A DNA stretch of 48,151 nucleotides, taken from contig JAKFXQ010000006.1 of assembly GCA_021731295.1 (NCBI GenBank), forward strand, positions 1 to 48,151, in the 5' to 3' direction. Every line of letters starts with the position of its first letter. The stretch's first letter is position 1. This document shows positions 1 to 9,017 of this stretch, piece by piece. A program made the position numbers and the translations under genes. The DNA comes from Patescibacteria group bacterium. GTDB taxonomy: Bacteria > Patescibacteriota > Minisyncoccia > Phycocordibacterales > UBA2100. Under the pieces are notes generated by a model. The model was not told the DNA's origin and did not search any database. It saw only the letters and a program-made list of their open reading frames with translations.

Positions 1-4
1 GGAT

Positions 5-319
5 ATGGCCCTACTCAGCCCCCTTCTCGTTGTGCTCATCGGAATCTCTGCCTTTGGCCTAGGACGACTTTCCGCCTTGGAAGATGCGCGCCCTAGTCTC
101 CATCTCACAGCGGCTGGTCTGTCCGACGGCATACCCATGATAGCTGGCGGGATGGTCGTCGCCTCGCGTACTGGCTCTAGCTACCATTTCCCGTGGTGTT
201 CAGGTGCGGAAACTATTAAGGATGCCAATCGCATCTGGTTTCGTGATGAAGCGCTTGCACAGAAGGCGGGCTACGAGCCGGCAGGGAACTGCAACGGACT
301 CTCGGGCGCCGGGCGTTGA
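5..319 (+). CDS. Small membrane-anchored protein with Ada-like metal-binding/sunset-like C-terminal motif
   Basis: ORF with N-terminal hydrophobic helix and VASRTGSSYHFPWCSGAETIKDANRIWFRDEALAQKAGYEPAGNCNGL, resembling Ada-type zinc-binding modules seen in CPR proteins; starts very near the window edge. Confidence 0.6.
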   Translation: MALLSPLLVVLIGISAFGLGRLSALEDARPSLHLTAAGLSDGIPMIAGGMVVASRTGSSYHFPWCSGAETIKDANRIWFRDEALAQKAGYEPAGNCNGLSGAGR

Positions 320-387
320 CCAGAGAGTATTTTAATGTTCTAGTCGCTCCGGCCAACATCGGCCGTTTTGACTGGAGAGGGAAACCG

Positions 388-675
388 ATGGACCTGATAG
401 AAGGACTCTGTATGGCTGCTGCCGCGTGGCTCGGGGACGTCTGCGAGCCGCAGCAAAGGCACCTCGTGCGTCCAGCGCCCGTAATCGAGCGTGCGCAACG
501 TGCCCCACTGGATACGGGGTGCCCCACAGGCACGTACGCTGACGGACCATACGTCTGCAAGTTGAAGCGCCCAGAAAATGCGTCCGTTCGCGAGTGCATC
601 GTGACGGACAACTGGAAGCCCATTCGGTCGAAAGACCGCGGATTGCAGATTGAGTATCGTGAGTGCAAGAAGTAA
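388..675 (+). CDS. Hypothetical protein
   Basis: ORF 316-675; internal ATG at 388 preceded by purine-rich gagaggg; followed by a strong hairpin terminator. Start uncertain. Confidence 0.4.
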   Translation: MDLIEGLCMAAAAWLGDVCEPQQRHLVRPAPVIERAQRAPLDTGCPTGTYADGPYVCKLKRPENASVRECIVTDNWKPIRSKDRGLQIEYRECKK

Positions 676-685
676 GCGCTCGTAT

Positions 686-718
686 GCGCCCCCGCCGGAT
701 TATTCCGGACGGGGGCGC
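686..718 (+). terminator. Intrinsic terminator-like hairpin
   Basis: GCGCCCCCGcCGGA-ttat-TCCGgaCGGGGGCGC followed by tt, just downstream of the ORF ending at 675. Confidence 0.65.
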
Positions 719-747
719 TTCGTATCGCGATAGGGTAGAATAGCCGA

Positions 748-1341
748 ATGCTTGTTATTGATGTTGAAGCTTCGGGCACCGAAGCACATAAACACTCTAT
801 TGTTTCCGTGGGAGCTTTAGATTTGGCGAACCCAACAGATCGCTTCTATGAAGAATGTCGCGTGTGGGACGGGGCACATATTATGGACGACGCGCTCAAA
901 GTGAACGGCTTTACCAAGGAGCAGATAACCGACCCGAAGAAGCAAAGCGAGGCTGACTTAGTGCACGCGTTTCTCCTGTGGAGTGAAAAGATTCCAGACC
1001 GAACGCTCGCAGGACAGAACGTCTCATTTGATAGAGATTTTGTGAAGTACGCGTGTCAGCGAGCAGGGCACACAGACTGGCCCTTTGCCTATCGCACAAT
1101 AGATACGCACACGCTCTGCTGGATGCACATGATTCATCGTGGACTCCAGCCGCCCGTAGACCCGCGGCATCGTCGCTCGGCGCTCGACTTAGACGCGGTC
1201 TTAAACTACTGCGGCATTCCCGAGGAACCGAATCCTCACAATGCGCTCACCGGCGCACTCTCGCACGCAGAAGTCGTTTCTCGTCTCCTCTATGGCCGCA
1301 AGCTTCTCCCAGAGTTTGAACAATATGCCATACCCTGGTAA
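748..1341 (+). CDS. 3'-5' exonuclease, DEDDh/DnaQ-like
   Basis: MLVIDVEASGTEAHKHSIVSVGAL (Exo I), NVSFDRDFV (Exo II), HNALTGALSHAEVVSRLL (HxxxxxD, Exo III). Confidence 0.8.
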   Translation: MLVIDVEASGTEAHKHSIVSVGALDLANPTDRFYEECRVWDGAHIMDDALKVNGFTKEQITDPKKQSEADLVHAFLLWSEKIPDRTLAGQNVSFDRDFVKYACQRAGHTDWPFAYRTIDTHTLCWMHMIHRGLQPPVDPRHRRSALDLDAVLNYCGIPEEPNPHNALTGALSHAEVVSRLLYGRKLLPEFEQYAIPW

Positions 1342-2086
1342 CGACACGTCGTGGGGTTCTGTTGCGGAGTGGTACGCAGGGCATCTTGAAGGAGGCGATA
1401 CGTATCATGCGAAAGTGGTCTTGCCGCATGTGCTGCGCGTTTTGAAAGGAGGGCAAGGGATGCGCGTACTCGATCTCGCGTGTGGCGAAGGAGTGATGAC
1501 GCGGGCACTCGTGGAAACTGGCGCAGACGTTGTTGGCACGGATGTCGCTCCTGAACTTATCGTCCGAGCCACCGCAAAGGGAAGTGGCACCTACCATGTC
1601 GCGTCGGCGGACGCGCTCTCATTTGCCACAGACGGTGAGTTTGATGCAGTCGTCTGTGTGCTTGCGCTTCAGAATATTGAACGGCCGGAAAAAGTCGTGG
1701 ACGAAGTCGCGCGCGTACTGAAACCGGGCGGACGATTTGTTATCGTCTTGAATCATCCCATTCTGCGCATTCCGAAGCGATCGTCGTGGGAGTTTGACCA
1801 GCGCGTCGGACTGCAGTATCGCCGTCTCGATGGCTACTACATGCCAAGCAAAGAACGCATGCTCGCCCATCCGTCGCAGGGGGAGAAGGGAGGCTATACA
1901 TGGTCGTTCCATCGGCCACTGGAAGTGTACGCAAAACTTCTATTCAATCGCGGATTCGTCATGACGGCACTTGAAGAGTGGCTGTCGCATAAAACAAGCG
2001 AGAAGGGTCCGCGCAAGGCCGCAGAGGACAGGGCGCGCAAAGAATTTCCCATGTTCATGATGCTGGAGGCGCGTCGAGAGGCATAG
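1325..2086 (+). CDS. Class I SAM-dependent methyltransferase
   Basis: MRVLDLACGEGVMTRALVETGADVVGTDVAPELI motif I/II and ARVLKPGGRFVIVLNHP; start set to ATG 1325, overlapping the upstream exonuclease by 17 nt. Confidence 0.85.
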   Translation: MPYPGNDTSWGSVAEWYAGHLEGGDTYHAKVVLPHVLRVLKGGQGMRVLDLACGEGVMTRALVETGADVVGTDVAPELIVRATAKGSGTYHVASADALSFATDGEFDAVVCVLALQNIERPEKVVDEVARVLKPGGRFVIVLNHPILRIPKRSSWEFDQRVGLQYRRLDGYYMPSKERMLAHPSQGEKGGYTWSFHRPLEVYAKLLFNRGFVMTALEEWLSHKTSEKGPRKAAEDRARKEFPMFMMLEARREA

Positions 2087-2147
2087 CTGCGCGTATTTTT
2101 CTTCCGTGGTAGCGTGAGGGCTGGTTCCTTTGAGGAGGAGGTGTCCT

Positions 2148-2558
2148 ATGCGGACTAACGCGTTTCTTCTGTTTCTTGCTGCAATGACGATACCGTCTGC
2201 GGCACGTCAGGCGCCAGAAGAACCCATGCGAGGGATTTTCTGTTACGAGCGAGACATTGCGGAGCACATCGCAGCACGGTTGCGCAGTAGGCCCGGTGTG
2301 CGCGGCCACGAGCGAGCGCGGGTGATGATGAGTATCCACAATGGACGACGCAAAATTCCGTCGTTCATTCATTGGCGCAGTGAAGGTCCCACGATGCGAC
2401 CGACGTGTTCATGCGAATCCAAGCATGTACGGGCCGTCTCGCAAGCCGCGGCGAACCATGTCGTTACGGTCGAAGAGGAAGTCTACATTCCGGTGCTCGA
2501 CTTCCGCGTGCCGATTGAACAGTTCCTCGTACATCGCTCGGCGTCCGTGTGCCAATAA
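2148..2558 (+). CDS. Hypothetical exported protein
   Basis: Strong SD (gaggaggag) before ATG 2148, signal-peptide-like N-terminus MRTNAFLLFLAAMTIPSAA, downstream terminator. Confidence 0.6.
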   Translation: MRTNAFLLFLAAMTIPSAARQAPEEPMRGIFCYERDIAEHIAARLRSRPGVRGHERARVMMSIHNGRRKIPSFIHWRSEGPTMRPTCSCESKHVRAVSQAAANHVVTVEEEVYIPVLDFRVPIEQFLVHRSASVCQ

Positions 2559-2575
2559 GCGAAGATGAAATAGGT

Positions 2576-2599
2576 AAGGCCCGCCCTCGTGCGGGCCTT
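2576..2599 (+). terminator. Intrinsic terminator-like hairpin
   Basis: AAGGCCCGC-cctcgt-GCGGGCCTT perfect stem. Confidence 0.65.
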
Positions 2600-2631
2600 G
2601 TCGTATTGTGAGGGAAGACTATAGTGCCCGT

Positions 2632-3375
2632 ATGTGGCCTCTATTTCCGCTTATCGCGGTAACCGTCGCGCTACTGGTTATTATTCTTAGGCAGGTTAAC
2701 CAGTATGAACGCGGTCTTTTATTCACGATGGGTCGATTCTCGCGAATCATCGAACCAGGATGGCGCATCGTCATTCCAGTGTTTCAGTCTTTGACCAAGG
2801 TGGATATGCGCGTCAAAGCGGTGGACGTACCGGAACAGAAAGCAATCACCAAAGACAACATCTCCGTCGGCGTGAACGCCGTCATCTACTATCGGGTCAA
2901 CGATGCGTCGAAGGCGATTCTCGAAGTTGAAAACTTTATCTGGGCCATGAGCCAGCTTGCGCAGACAACGATGCGTAATGCGGTCGGTGAAGTAGAGCTC
3001 GACGACCTGCTCTCTCAGCGCGACAAGATTTCCGCTCGCATCCAGGGTGTCGTCGATGCCGCGTCAGACCCATGGGGAATCAAGGTCTCGAACGTTGAAC
3101 TCAAAGACATTGCCCTGCCCGCAGATATGGAGCGCACGATTGCAAAGCAAGCGGAAGCCGAACGCGAAAAGCGCGCCGTCATCATTCGTGCAGAAGGGGA
3201 GGTGGTAGCAGCAGAGAACATGGCCAAGGCCGCGACCATGCTTGCGGCGGCTCCCGGGGCGCTTCATTTGCGCACACTGCAGTCCATCAACGACATAAGT
3301 TCGGATCAGTCCAACACAATTGTCTTTGCGATGCCGCTCGAAGTTTTGCGCGCGCTCGACAAGTTGGGGAAGTAG
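2632..3375 (+). CDS. SPFH/Band 7 (slipin/stomatin-like) membrane protein
   Basis: N-terminal TM then VNQYERGLLFTMGRFSRIIEPGWRIVIPVFQSLTKVDMRVKAVDVPEQKAITKDNISVGVNAVIYYRV. Confidence 0.9.
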   Translation: MWPLFPLIAVTVALLVIILRQVNQYERGLLFTMGRFSRIIEPGWRIVIPVFQSLTKVDMRVKAVDVPEQKAITKDNISVGVNAVIYYRVNDASKAILEVENFIWAMSQLAQTTMRNAVGEVELDDLLSQRDKISARIQGVVDAASDPWGIKVSNVELKDIALPADMERTIAKQAEAEREKRAVIIRAEGEVVAAENMAKAATMLAAAPGALHLRTLQSINDISSDQSNTIVFAMPLEVLRALDKLGK

Positions 3376-3399
3376 ATTCGATTGTGCACGTTTGAGTCA

Positions 3400-3418
3400 G
3401 ACCGCCGTGTAGGCGGTC
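3400..3418 (+). terminator. Intrinsic terminator
   Basis: GACCGCC-gtgta-GGCGGTC followed by tttctc. Confidence 0.7.
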
Positions 3419-3516
3419 TTTCTCTAGGGCAGGCGAGAATACAGCATGTCGCACAATATATCTTTTGCGACACTTAGGCAGAGGGAGAACTGGGGGACCG
3501 GCCGTATACTGAGCCG

Positions 3517-4182
3517 ATGTCCACGTCCTACGCAGCGCGCGTTCGCTCCGTCCTCTCCCCTGATGAGCGTCGGCTTTTTCGCTCGCTTAATTCTCCGGAA
3601 CGTATCCAGGACTTCCTCGATTCTGTGCCGACAAATTTTGAATTATCTGGTGAGACAAATTATTCGCCGCGCTCGCTCATCCGTACGAATCTCGCGCACT
3701 GTTTTGAGGCGGCAGTTTTTGCTGCGGCCGTTTTGGCGTTCCACGGACACAAGCCGCTGCTTATGGACTTCGCGACAGGTTTAGATGATGAGGACCACAC
3801 CGTCGCATTGTTCATACGTGATGGTTTGTACGGCGCGATAAGCAAAACGAATCATGCGGTCGTAAAGTATCGCGATGCGATATACAGGACGCCGCGAGAA
3901 CTGGCGATGAGTTACGCGCACGAGTACTATTTGTACGACGGGCGTAAATCCCTGCGCGCGTACTCAGCGCCATTCAATCTGTCTAGGTTCCCGCCAGAAA
4001 AATGGATTACATCGGGGGAGTCGCTTAACGGGCTTATGACTTCCCTTTCTCAATCTCGGTATTTCGAGATTGCACCGGCGCGTGCGATACGACGCGTACG
4101 AAAAGCCAGTGCAATTGAACTCAAGGCACTAACGCTTACGGAATGGAAGGATCCGCGACCTAGAGATAGTCGAGCGGGTTGA
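3517..4182 (+). CDS. Hypothetical protein, possible transglutaminase-like cysteine protease fold
   Basis: LIRTNLAHCFEAAVFAAAVLAFHGHKPLLMDF ... DDEDHTVALF ... KYRDAIYRTPREL has Cys...His...Asp order and spacing of transglutaminase-like enzymes. Confidence 0.55.
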   Translation: MSTSYAARVRSVLSPDERRLFRSLNSPERIQDFLDSVPTNFELSGETNYSPRSLIRTNLAHCFEAAVFAAAVLAFHGHKPLLMDFATGLDDEDHTVALFIRDGLYGAISKTNHAVVKYRDAIYRTPRELAMSYAHEYYLYDGRKSLRAYSAPFNLSRFPPEKWITSGESLNGLMTSLSQSRYFEIAPARAIRRVRKASAIELKALTLTEWKDPRPRDSRAG

Positions 4183-5434
4183 GATACGCGCCAAGTGGCG
4201 AAACTGGAATTTCAGCGTTTGCGCACGGTGTCACGCGACCCGTAGATTCGCCCAACTTCATGACGCGCACGCCATTCGATGCGTAAACGGAAAAATGGAG
4301 ATGCGGGCCGGTCGAATAGCCCGTATTTCCGGAGTATCCGAGAATTTGTCCAGTCTTCACTTCGTCACCACGCGAGACATTACTCTGCGATAGGTGCGCA
4401 TACAGGCTCGAGAGGCCGTTTGAATGTTTGACCAGTACCCAGCGACCGTAGGAGTAACAGCCACGTATTGAATCCGTATTACCAGAGCCTTCGACCGTAC
4501 CGGAAAGCGCAGCCTTAACGGGCGTGCCAATGGCGGCGCGGAAATCTACCCCGTTGTGGCCCTTGCCACTGTACGCGCCCGATTTTGCAAATTCAGTGTT
4601 ACCAAAGTACTGCGTTATTTTTACCGCATCGAGTGGCCAACGAAGAATGCCTTTTCCAGCGGGCGGCAATCGGGACGGGTCCAGTGTGTATTCAAGTCGC
4701 GATTCCAATTCATTAAGCGTCTGCTCGAACACCTGACGCGCCGCCTGTTTATCCGCCAAGAGCTTCTGATACGAGGACTCCTGATTCTTTGTCTGCGTGA
4801 GTAGTGCGGCCTGCTCGCGCCGGTTAATTTCCAGTGATGTCTGCTGACCAACGAGCTTTTGCCGCTCCCCTTCCAATTCCTTTTGTTTTTTCACAGAGGC
4901 ATCTCTGTCAACAGTCAGTTCTTCCTTTATTGCCGTAACCTCAACGATATGTTCGGAGACAGCGTCCTGAAATCGTTTGACAGTCTCCACCTCATCCCAG
5001 ATACGCGAGATAGACCCACTGCCTAAAATATGCTCGGCGAGTGTTATCTCATCCGCTTCACGGAGTCGGTTTATCGCGGCAGCTATCGCTTGGTTGTCTT
5101 TCTCGATGGTTACTTGTTTGTCAGAAATGGAACCATCTAGTGTCTGAATCTGTAGTAAGAGGCTTTCTATAGAATTCTTCGTGACGCTGATTTTCGCGTT
5201 CAACTGTTTACGCTGAAGATCGAGCGTATTTAATGTACTTTGCAGCGTCTGCTTCTTCGAACCGATATCCGTAAGCTGGCGCTCGTACTGTTCGATTTCC
5301 GCGTTCAACTTGTCGATTTCGGCGGCGTGCGAGGAAATCTGCTCGCGCAGTTCATCGGCCGACTGGCCCGTTGCTACCAGCGGTAGCAGACCCAGGATGC
5401 AGACGATACAGAGCACGCTCGGGATACGAGACAT
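4160..5434 (-). CDS. EnvC-like coiled-coil M23 peptidase (murein hydrolase/activator)
   Basis: Signal peptide, long coiled coil, then GHNGVDFRAAIGTPVKAALSGTVEG ... YAHLSQSNVSRGDEVKTGQILGYSGNTGYSTGPHLHFSVY. Confidence 0.9.
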   Translation of the reverse strand: MSRIPSVLCIVCILGLLPLVATGQSADELREQISSHAAEIDKLNAEIEQYERQLTDIGSKKQTLQSTLNTLDLQRKQLNAKISVTKNSIESLLLQIQTLDGSISDKQVTIEKDNQAIAAAINRLREADEITLAEHILGSGSISRIWDEVETVKRFQDAVSEHIVEVTAIKEELTVDRDASVKKQKELEGERQKLVGQQTSLEINRREQAALLTQTKNQESSYQKLLADKQAARQVFEQTLNELESRLEYTLDPSRLPPAGKGILRWPLDAVKITQYFGNTEFAKSGAYSGKGHNGVDFRAAIGTPVKAALSGTVEGSGNTDSIRGCYSYGRWVLVKHSNGLSSLYAHLSQSNVSRGDEVKTGQILGYSGNTGYSTGPHLHFSVYASNGVRVMKLGESTGRVTPCANAEIPVSPLGAYLNPLDYL

Positions 5435-5438
5435 ACAC

Positions 5439-6761
5439 CTATGGCAAGAGCTCCATGGCTTTAGTGACGCGTGAGAGTGTCTCAGCCTTACCGATGAGTG
5501 CCGCTATGGTGAATGGATCAGGCGAACGGTCTCGCCCGGAGAGGGAGTAGCGCAGTGGCCACAGAACGGCCCCTCTCCCCTTTTCTGTCGCATAGTCCCA
5601 CAGAGCATTTTTCACGTCGTCCGCAACGAAGTGCTCCGGGAGCGCGTCAATCGCTTTCGCGGCAACCGTGAGGTGCTCGCGTGCACTCGCGGCGTCGGAC
5701 TTCTTATCCGGTATACGGCCCGCATCGAGCGTTGGTGGTGCGAAAAAGAAGTCGAGCTCACCGGCTGCTATCGTTGCATCGAGGTCTCCCCAGAGAGAGA
5801 TGCGTTCTTTGATGATAGGGAGGAGTGTACGAATCAGTGACTCGGGCCACTCAGGGTGCGCTCTGTGTACTCGCTCGAGCACATTTCGAAGATACTCCTC
5901 TTCAGGCACGCGCACCAAATATTCGCGATTGAACCACGTCAGTTTGGTCTCGTCGAAAACTGCCCCAGCATGATGGACGCGGTCCAAGTCAAATGCAGTG
6001 ACGAGTTGAGGGAGCGAGAAGATTTCTTGCTCCGTCCCAGGATTCCACCCCAAGAGCGCGAGATAATTAATCATCGCTTCAGGGATGAATCCGCGGTCAC
6101 GATATACCGTAACGCTCGCGCCGTGCTTTCGCTTTGAGAGCTTGGAACGATCTGGCGCTAGAATTAGGGGCAAATGACCGTAGGCCGGTCGCGGCATGCC
6201 GAGGGCCTCTTGAATGAGAATCTGTCGCGGGGTATTCGAAATGTGTTCCTCCGCGCGCAAAACGTGCGTGACGCCTGCGTCGCCGTCATCTGCCACGACG
6301 GCAAAATGATAGAGCGGGTCGCTTAACGAACGTGCAATCACGAAGTCGCCAAGTTCTGTTGTATCGAAGGTGACATCACCCCGAATCAGGTCCGTAAACG
6401 TTACGCTCGTCCCTGGATTGCGCAGACGAACTACTTCTACCGTTCGCGACGCGTCATCTTTGGCCGGCTCTTTCGATACATATGCCTTGTCGCGGTTCAC
6501 TAAATCCGTGAGGAGTGCGCGGTGACGCTCTAAATGTTCCGACTGAATATAGCGTTTGTCCGGAAGGATGCCGCACCACTCGAAATCACGCCAAATAGCA
6601 TCAACCCACTCCGGACGATTGCGCTCCTTGTCGGTGTCCTCGATGCGCACGAAATAGGTGCCTCCATGATGCTTTGCATAGAGATAATTGAACAGCGCTG
6701 TTCGGACAGTCCCGATGTGCATCTCCCCTGTGGGGCTTGGCGCAATGCGAGTAACGACCAT
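5439..6761 (-). CDS. gltX: Glutamate--tRNA ligase
   Basis: MVVTRIAPSPTGEMHIGTVRTALFNYLYAKHHGGTYFVRIEDTD; KLSKRKHG motif. Confidence 0.96.
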   Translation of the reverse strand: MVVTRIAPSPTGEMHIGTVRTALFNYLYAKHHGGTYFVRIEDTDKERNRPEWVDAIWRDFEWCGILPDKRYIQSEHLERHRALLTDLVNRDKAYVSKEPAKDDASRTVEVVRLRNPGTSVTFTDLIRGDVTFDTTELGDFVIARSLSDPLYHFAVVADDGDAGVTHVLRAEEHISNTPRQILIQEALGMPRPAYGHLPLILAPDRSKLSKRKHGASVTVYRDRGFIPEAMINYLALLGWNPGTEQEIFSLPQLVTAFDLDRVHHAGAVFDETKLTWFNREYLVRVPEEEYLRNVLERVHRAHPEWPESLIRTLLPIIKERISLWGDLDATIAAGELDFFFAPPTLDAGRIPDKKSDAASAREHLTVAAKAIDALPEHFVADDVKNALWDYATEKGRGAVLWPLRYSLSGRDRSPDPFTIAALIGKAETLSRVTKAMELLP

Positions 6762-6762
6762 A

Positions 6763-7902
6763 TTACTTTGGCTCGTGCTCGAGTCCTGTTTCGAGAAGTA
6801 TGAGTGCGGCTTTGCGCGCTGCATCTTGCGCCGAGAACTTGTGTGCAGACTCGGCCATCTTTGCGCGCATCTCCGGCGCGTTAATCAGGCGATCAATCTC
6901 TGCCGAGAGCACGTGCGGCGAGAGGTTGTGCTGTTCAATAACGAGACACGCGCCACGTCGCATATAGGAAAATGCGTTCTCAGTTTGGTCGTGTGAGACG
7001 TCGAGTGGAATGGGAATGAGAATGGCTGGTATCCCCCACGACGCGACTTCAAAGATGGTGCCGGAACCTGCGCGTGCTACGACGACCTCACTGATGCCCG
7101 CAGACATGCGCAGTGCCAACGTATTCAAGAGACCGAATACACGGTAGCGGTTCTCATTCGGGTGGTCGTGAAGAATTTCCTTCGATATACCTTTGACTTC
7201 ATCAAGATTAGCAGCGCCTGTTTGGTGAATGATGTTGTATCGAGACACGAGGTCCTTCAGCGCATCAAGCACGGTGTTGTTGAGCACTTGTGCCCCTTGA
7301 GAACCGCCCATAAAGAAGATGGTAGGCACAGTCTGATCCAACTTGAGATACTCATGACCGCCCTCCTTTGCTGGCATTCGGATCTCTTCGCGAATAGGAT
7401 GCCCTATGGTCGCAATTTTCTCACGATACTTTTCTGGCAGTTTTGCTGCTGCGTCCGGATGAGCGACACCAATCCACTTGGCAAACTTCGCCGACCAACG
7501 CGTGACGCGTCCGGGCTCGGCATCGGCGTCGTAGATGATGACAGGAATGGCGAGTATCCGCGCGGCATAGAGTGTTGGAAACGCTGCATAGCCGCCCGTC
7601 GAAAAAACGACATCAGGATAGATGTTAAACAGCTGGACTATGGACTGCAGAATCCCCCACCCTGTTCGAATGAAGTTAAGTGGGTTTGGAATACCATGCC
7701 GAGACAACTTTCCAGCCGGACTTGACCGATACTCTATATCATGTTCTGCGAGAGTTGCGGGGTCAAAGGGCTTGGGCCCAACGTAAAACAGCTGCGGCTC
7801 TACCAGGTGCTTTTCCTCTGAAAGGCGCTCAATAGCCTCTGCAATGGCGATTATGGGGTAGAAATGACCTCCGGTACCCCCACCCGTGAAAACGATGCGC
7901 AT
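6763..7902 (-). CDS. murG: UDP-GlcNAc:undecaprenyl-PP-MurNAc-pentapeptide GlcNAc transferase
   Basis: MRIVFTGGGTGGHFYPIIAIAEAI and GGSQGAQVLNN, RAGSGTIFEVASWGIPAILIPIP. Confidence 0.95.
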   Translation of the reverse strand: MRIVFTGGGTGGHFYPIIAIAEAIERLSEEKHLVEPQLFYVGPKPFDPATLAEHDIEYRSSPAGKLSRHGIPNPLNFIRTGWGILQSIVQLFNIYPDVVFSTGGYAAFPTLYAARILAIPVIIYDADAEPGRVTRWSAKFAKWIGVAHPDAAAKLPEKYREKIATIGHPIREEIRMPAKEGGHEYLKLDQTVPTIFFMGGSQGAQVLNNTVLDALKDLVSRYNIIHQTGAANLDEVKGISKEILHDHPNENRYRVFGLLNTLALRMSAGISEVVVARAGSGTIFEVASWGIPAILIPIPLDVSHDQTENAFSYMRRGACLVIEQHNLSPHVLSAEIDRLINAPEMRAKMAESAHKFSAQDAARKAALILLETGLEHEPK

Positions 7903-7918
7903 GGGGGCATTTTAGCAA

Positions 7919-9013
7919 CTATTTGCTCGCCCGCGAGATGTTCAGGAGAATACCTGCCGCGCCGAGCGACATGAGGATGGCACTACCTCCCTGACTCATG
8001 AAGGTAAGCGGTATGCCAGTAAGCGGCGCGAGGCCCACCATGGCTGCGATATTAATGAACGCCTCCGCGACGAGATAACTAGCGAGGCCGACCGCGGTGA
8101 GTGCACCGAACATATCTGGTGCGCGGGCCGCGACTTGAAAGCCGCGCAACACGAAGACCAAGAAGAGTCCGATAATAGAGATCGAGCCCACGAAGCCGGT
8201 CTCTTCTGCGGCAACGGCAAAAATAGAATCTCCCATCGGTTCTGGCAGGTAGGTGAACTTCTGAACACCTTGACCAAAGCCGCGACCGAAGAGGCCACCG
8301 GAACCGATGGCAATAAATGATTGCTGAATCTGGTAGCCCTCACCTTGCGGATTGTCTTCAGGATTCATGAATGTCGTGAGGCGGTCTAACACGTGCGGGC
8401 GCGCAAAAGCGACAGTGGCGAGAAGTACGAGCCCGAGTAGTCCAAAGAGTGCCACGTCGCGCAGTCGTGCACCTGCCGCGATAAATACGGAAAATGCCGC
8501 GACGACAATAATACCGAGGGTACCGATGTCTGGCTGTAACAACAGAATGAGCGTAGGAGCGGCGATGATGCCCGCAAACGCGGCAGGTCCACGCCATGTA
8601 CGTACGTCGTCGCGCAGTGTTGAGAATATCGCCGCACTAATAAGCACGACGGCAATCTTTAGCGTCTCTGATGGCTGAAATGAGAAACCAAAAAAGTCTA
8701 TCCAGCTGGTGCTGCCATGGAGGGTAACGCCGATGTGCGGCACGAAGACGAGACACGTGAATAGGAGCGATGCCGCGAAAAGGTGCGGCGCCCAATATCG
8801 CCAGACTCGATAGTCGATCATGTAGGCCGCGGAAAGAGCGATGAGACCGAGTCCGACACCGAGGACTAGATGATTGAACACGACGGAGGACGTGTGCGTT
8901 GCTCCGCGAGCCAGGAGTCCAAAGGCAGCGGAGGTAAATATGGCACCACCGCCCACAAGGAGTAGTGCAAGTGTCCCCAAGAGGATTTTGTCCACGTGCT
9001 TTCCCCTTCCCAT
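7919..9013 (-). CDS. ftsW: FtsW/RodA/SpoVE family lipid II polymerase
   Basis: Polytopic protein; HIGVTLHGSTSWIDFFGFSFQPSETLKIAVVLISAAI, FAVAAEETGFVG, GLAPLTGIPLTFMSQGGSAILMSLGAAGILLNIS. Confidence 0.92.
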   Translation of the reverse strand: MGRGKHVDKILLGTLALLLVGGGAIFTSAAFGLLARGATHTSSVVFNHLVLGVGLGLIALSAAYMIDYRVWRYWAPHLFAASLLFTCLVFVPHIGVTLHGSTSWIDFFGFSFQPSETLKIAVVLISAAIFSTLRDDVRTWRGPAAFAGIIAAPTLILLLQPDIGTLGIIVVAAFSVFIAAGARLRDVALFGLLGLVLLATVAFARPHVLDRLTTFMNPEDNPQGEGYQIQQSFIAIGSGGLFGRGFGQGVQKFTYLPEPMGDSIFAVAAEETGFVGSISIIGLFLVFVLRGFQVAARAPDMFGALTAVGLASYLVAEAFINIAAMVGLAPLTGIPLTFMSQGGSAILMSLGAAGILLNISRASK

Positions 9014-9017
9014 ACGG

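Noticed and set aside
216-779. 187-aa minus-strand ORF and many other overlapping antisense ORFs in the track
   Set aside because: Overlap better-supported genes, low-complexity Arg/Ser/Pro-rich translations, no start signals.
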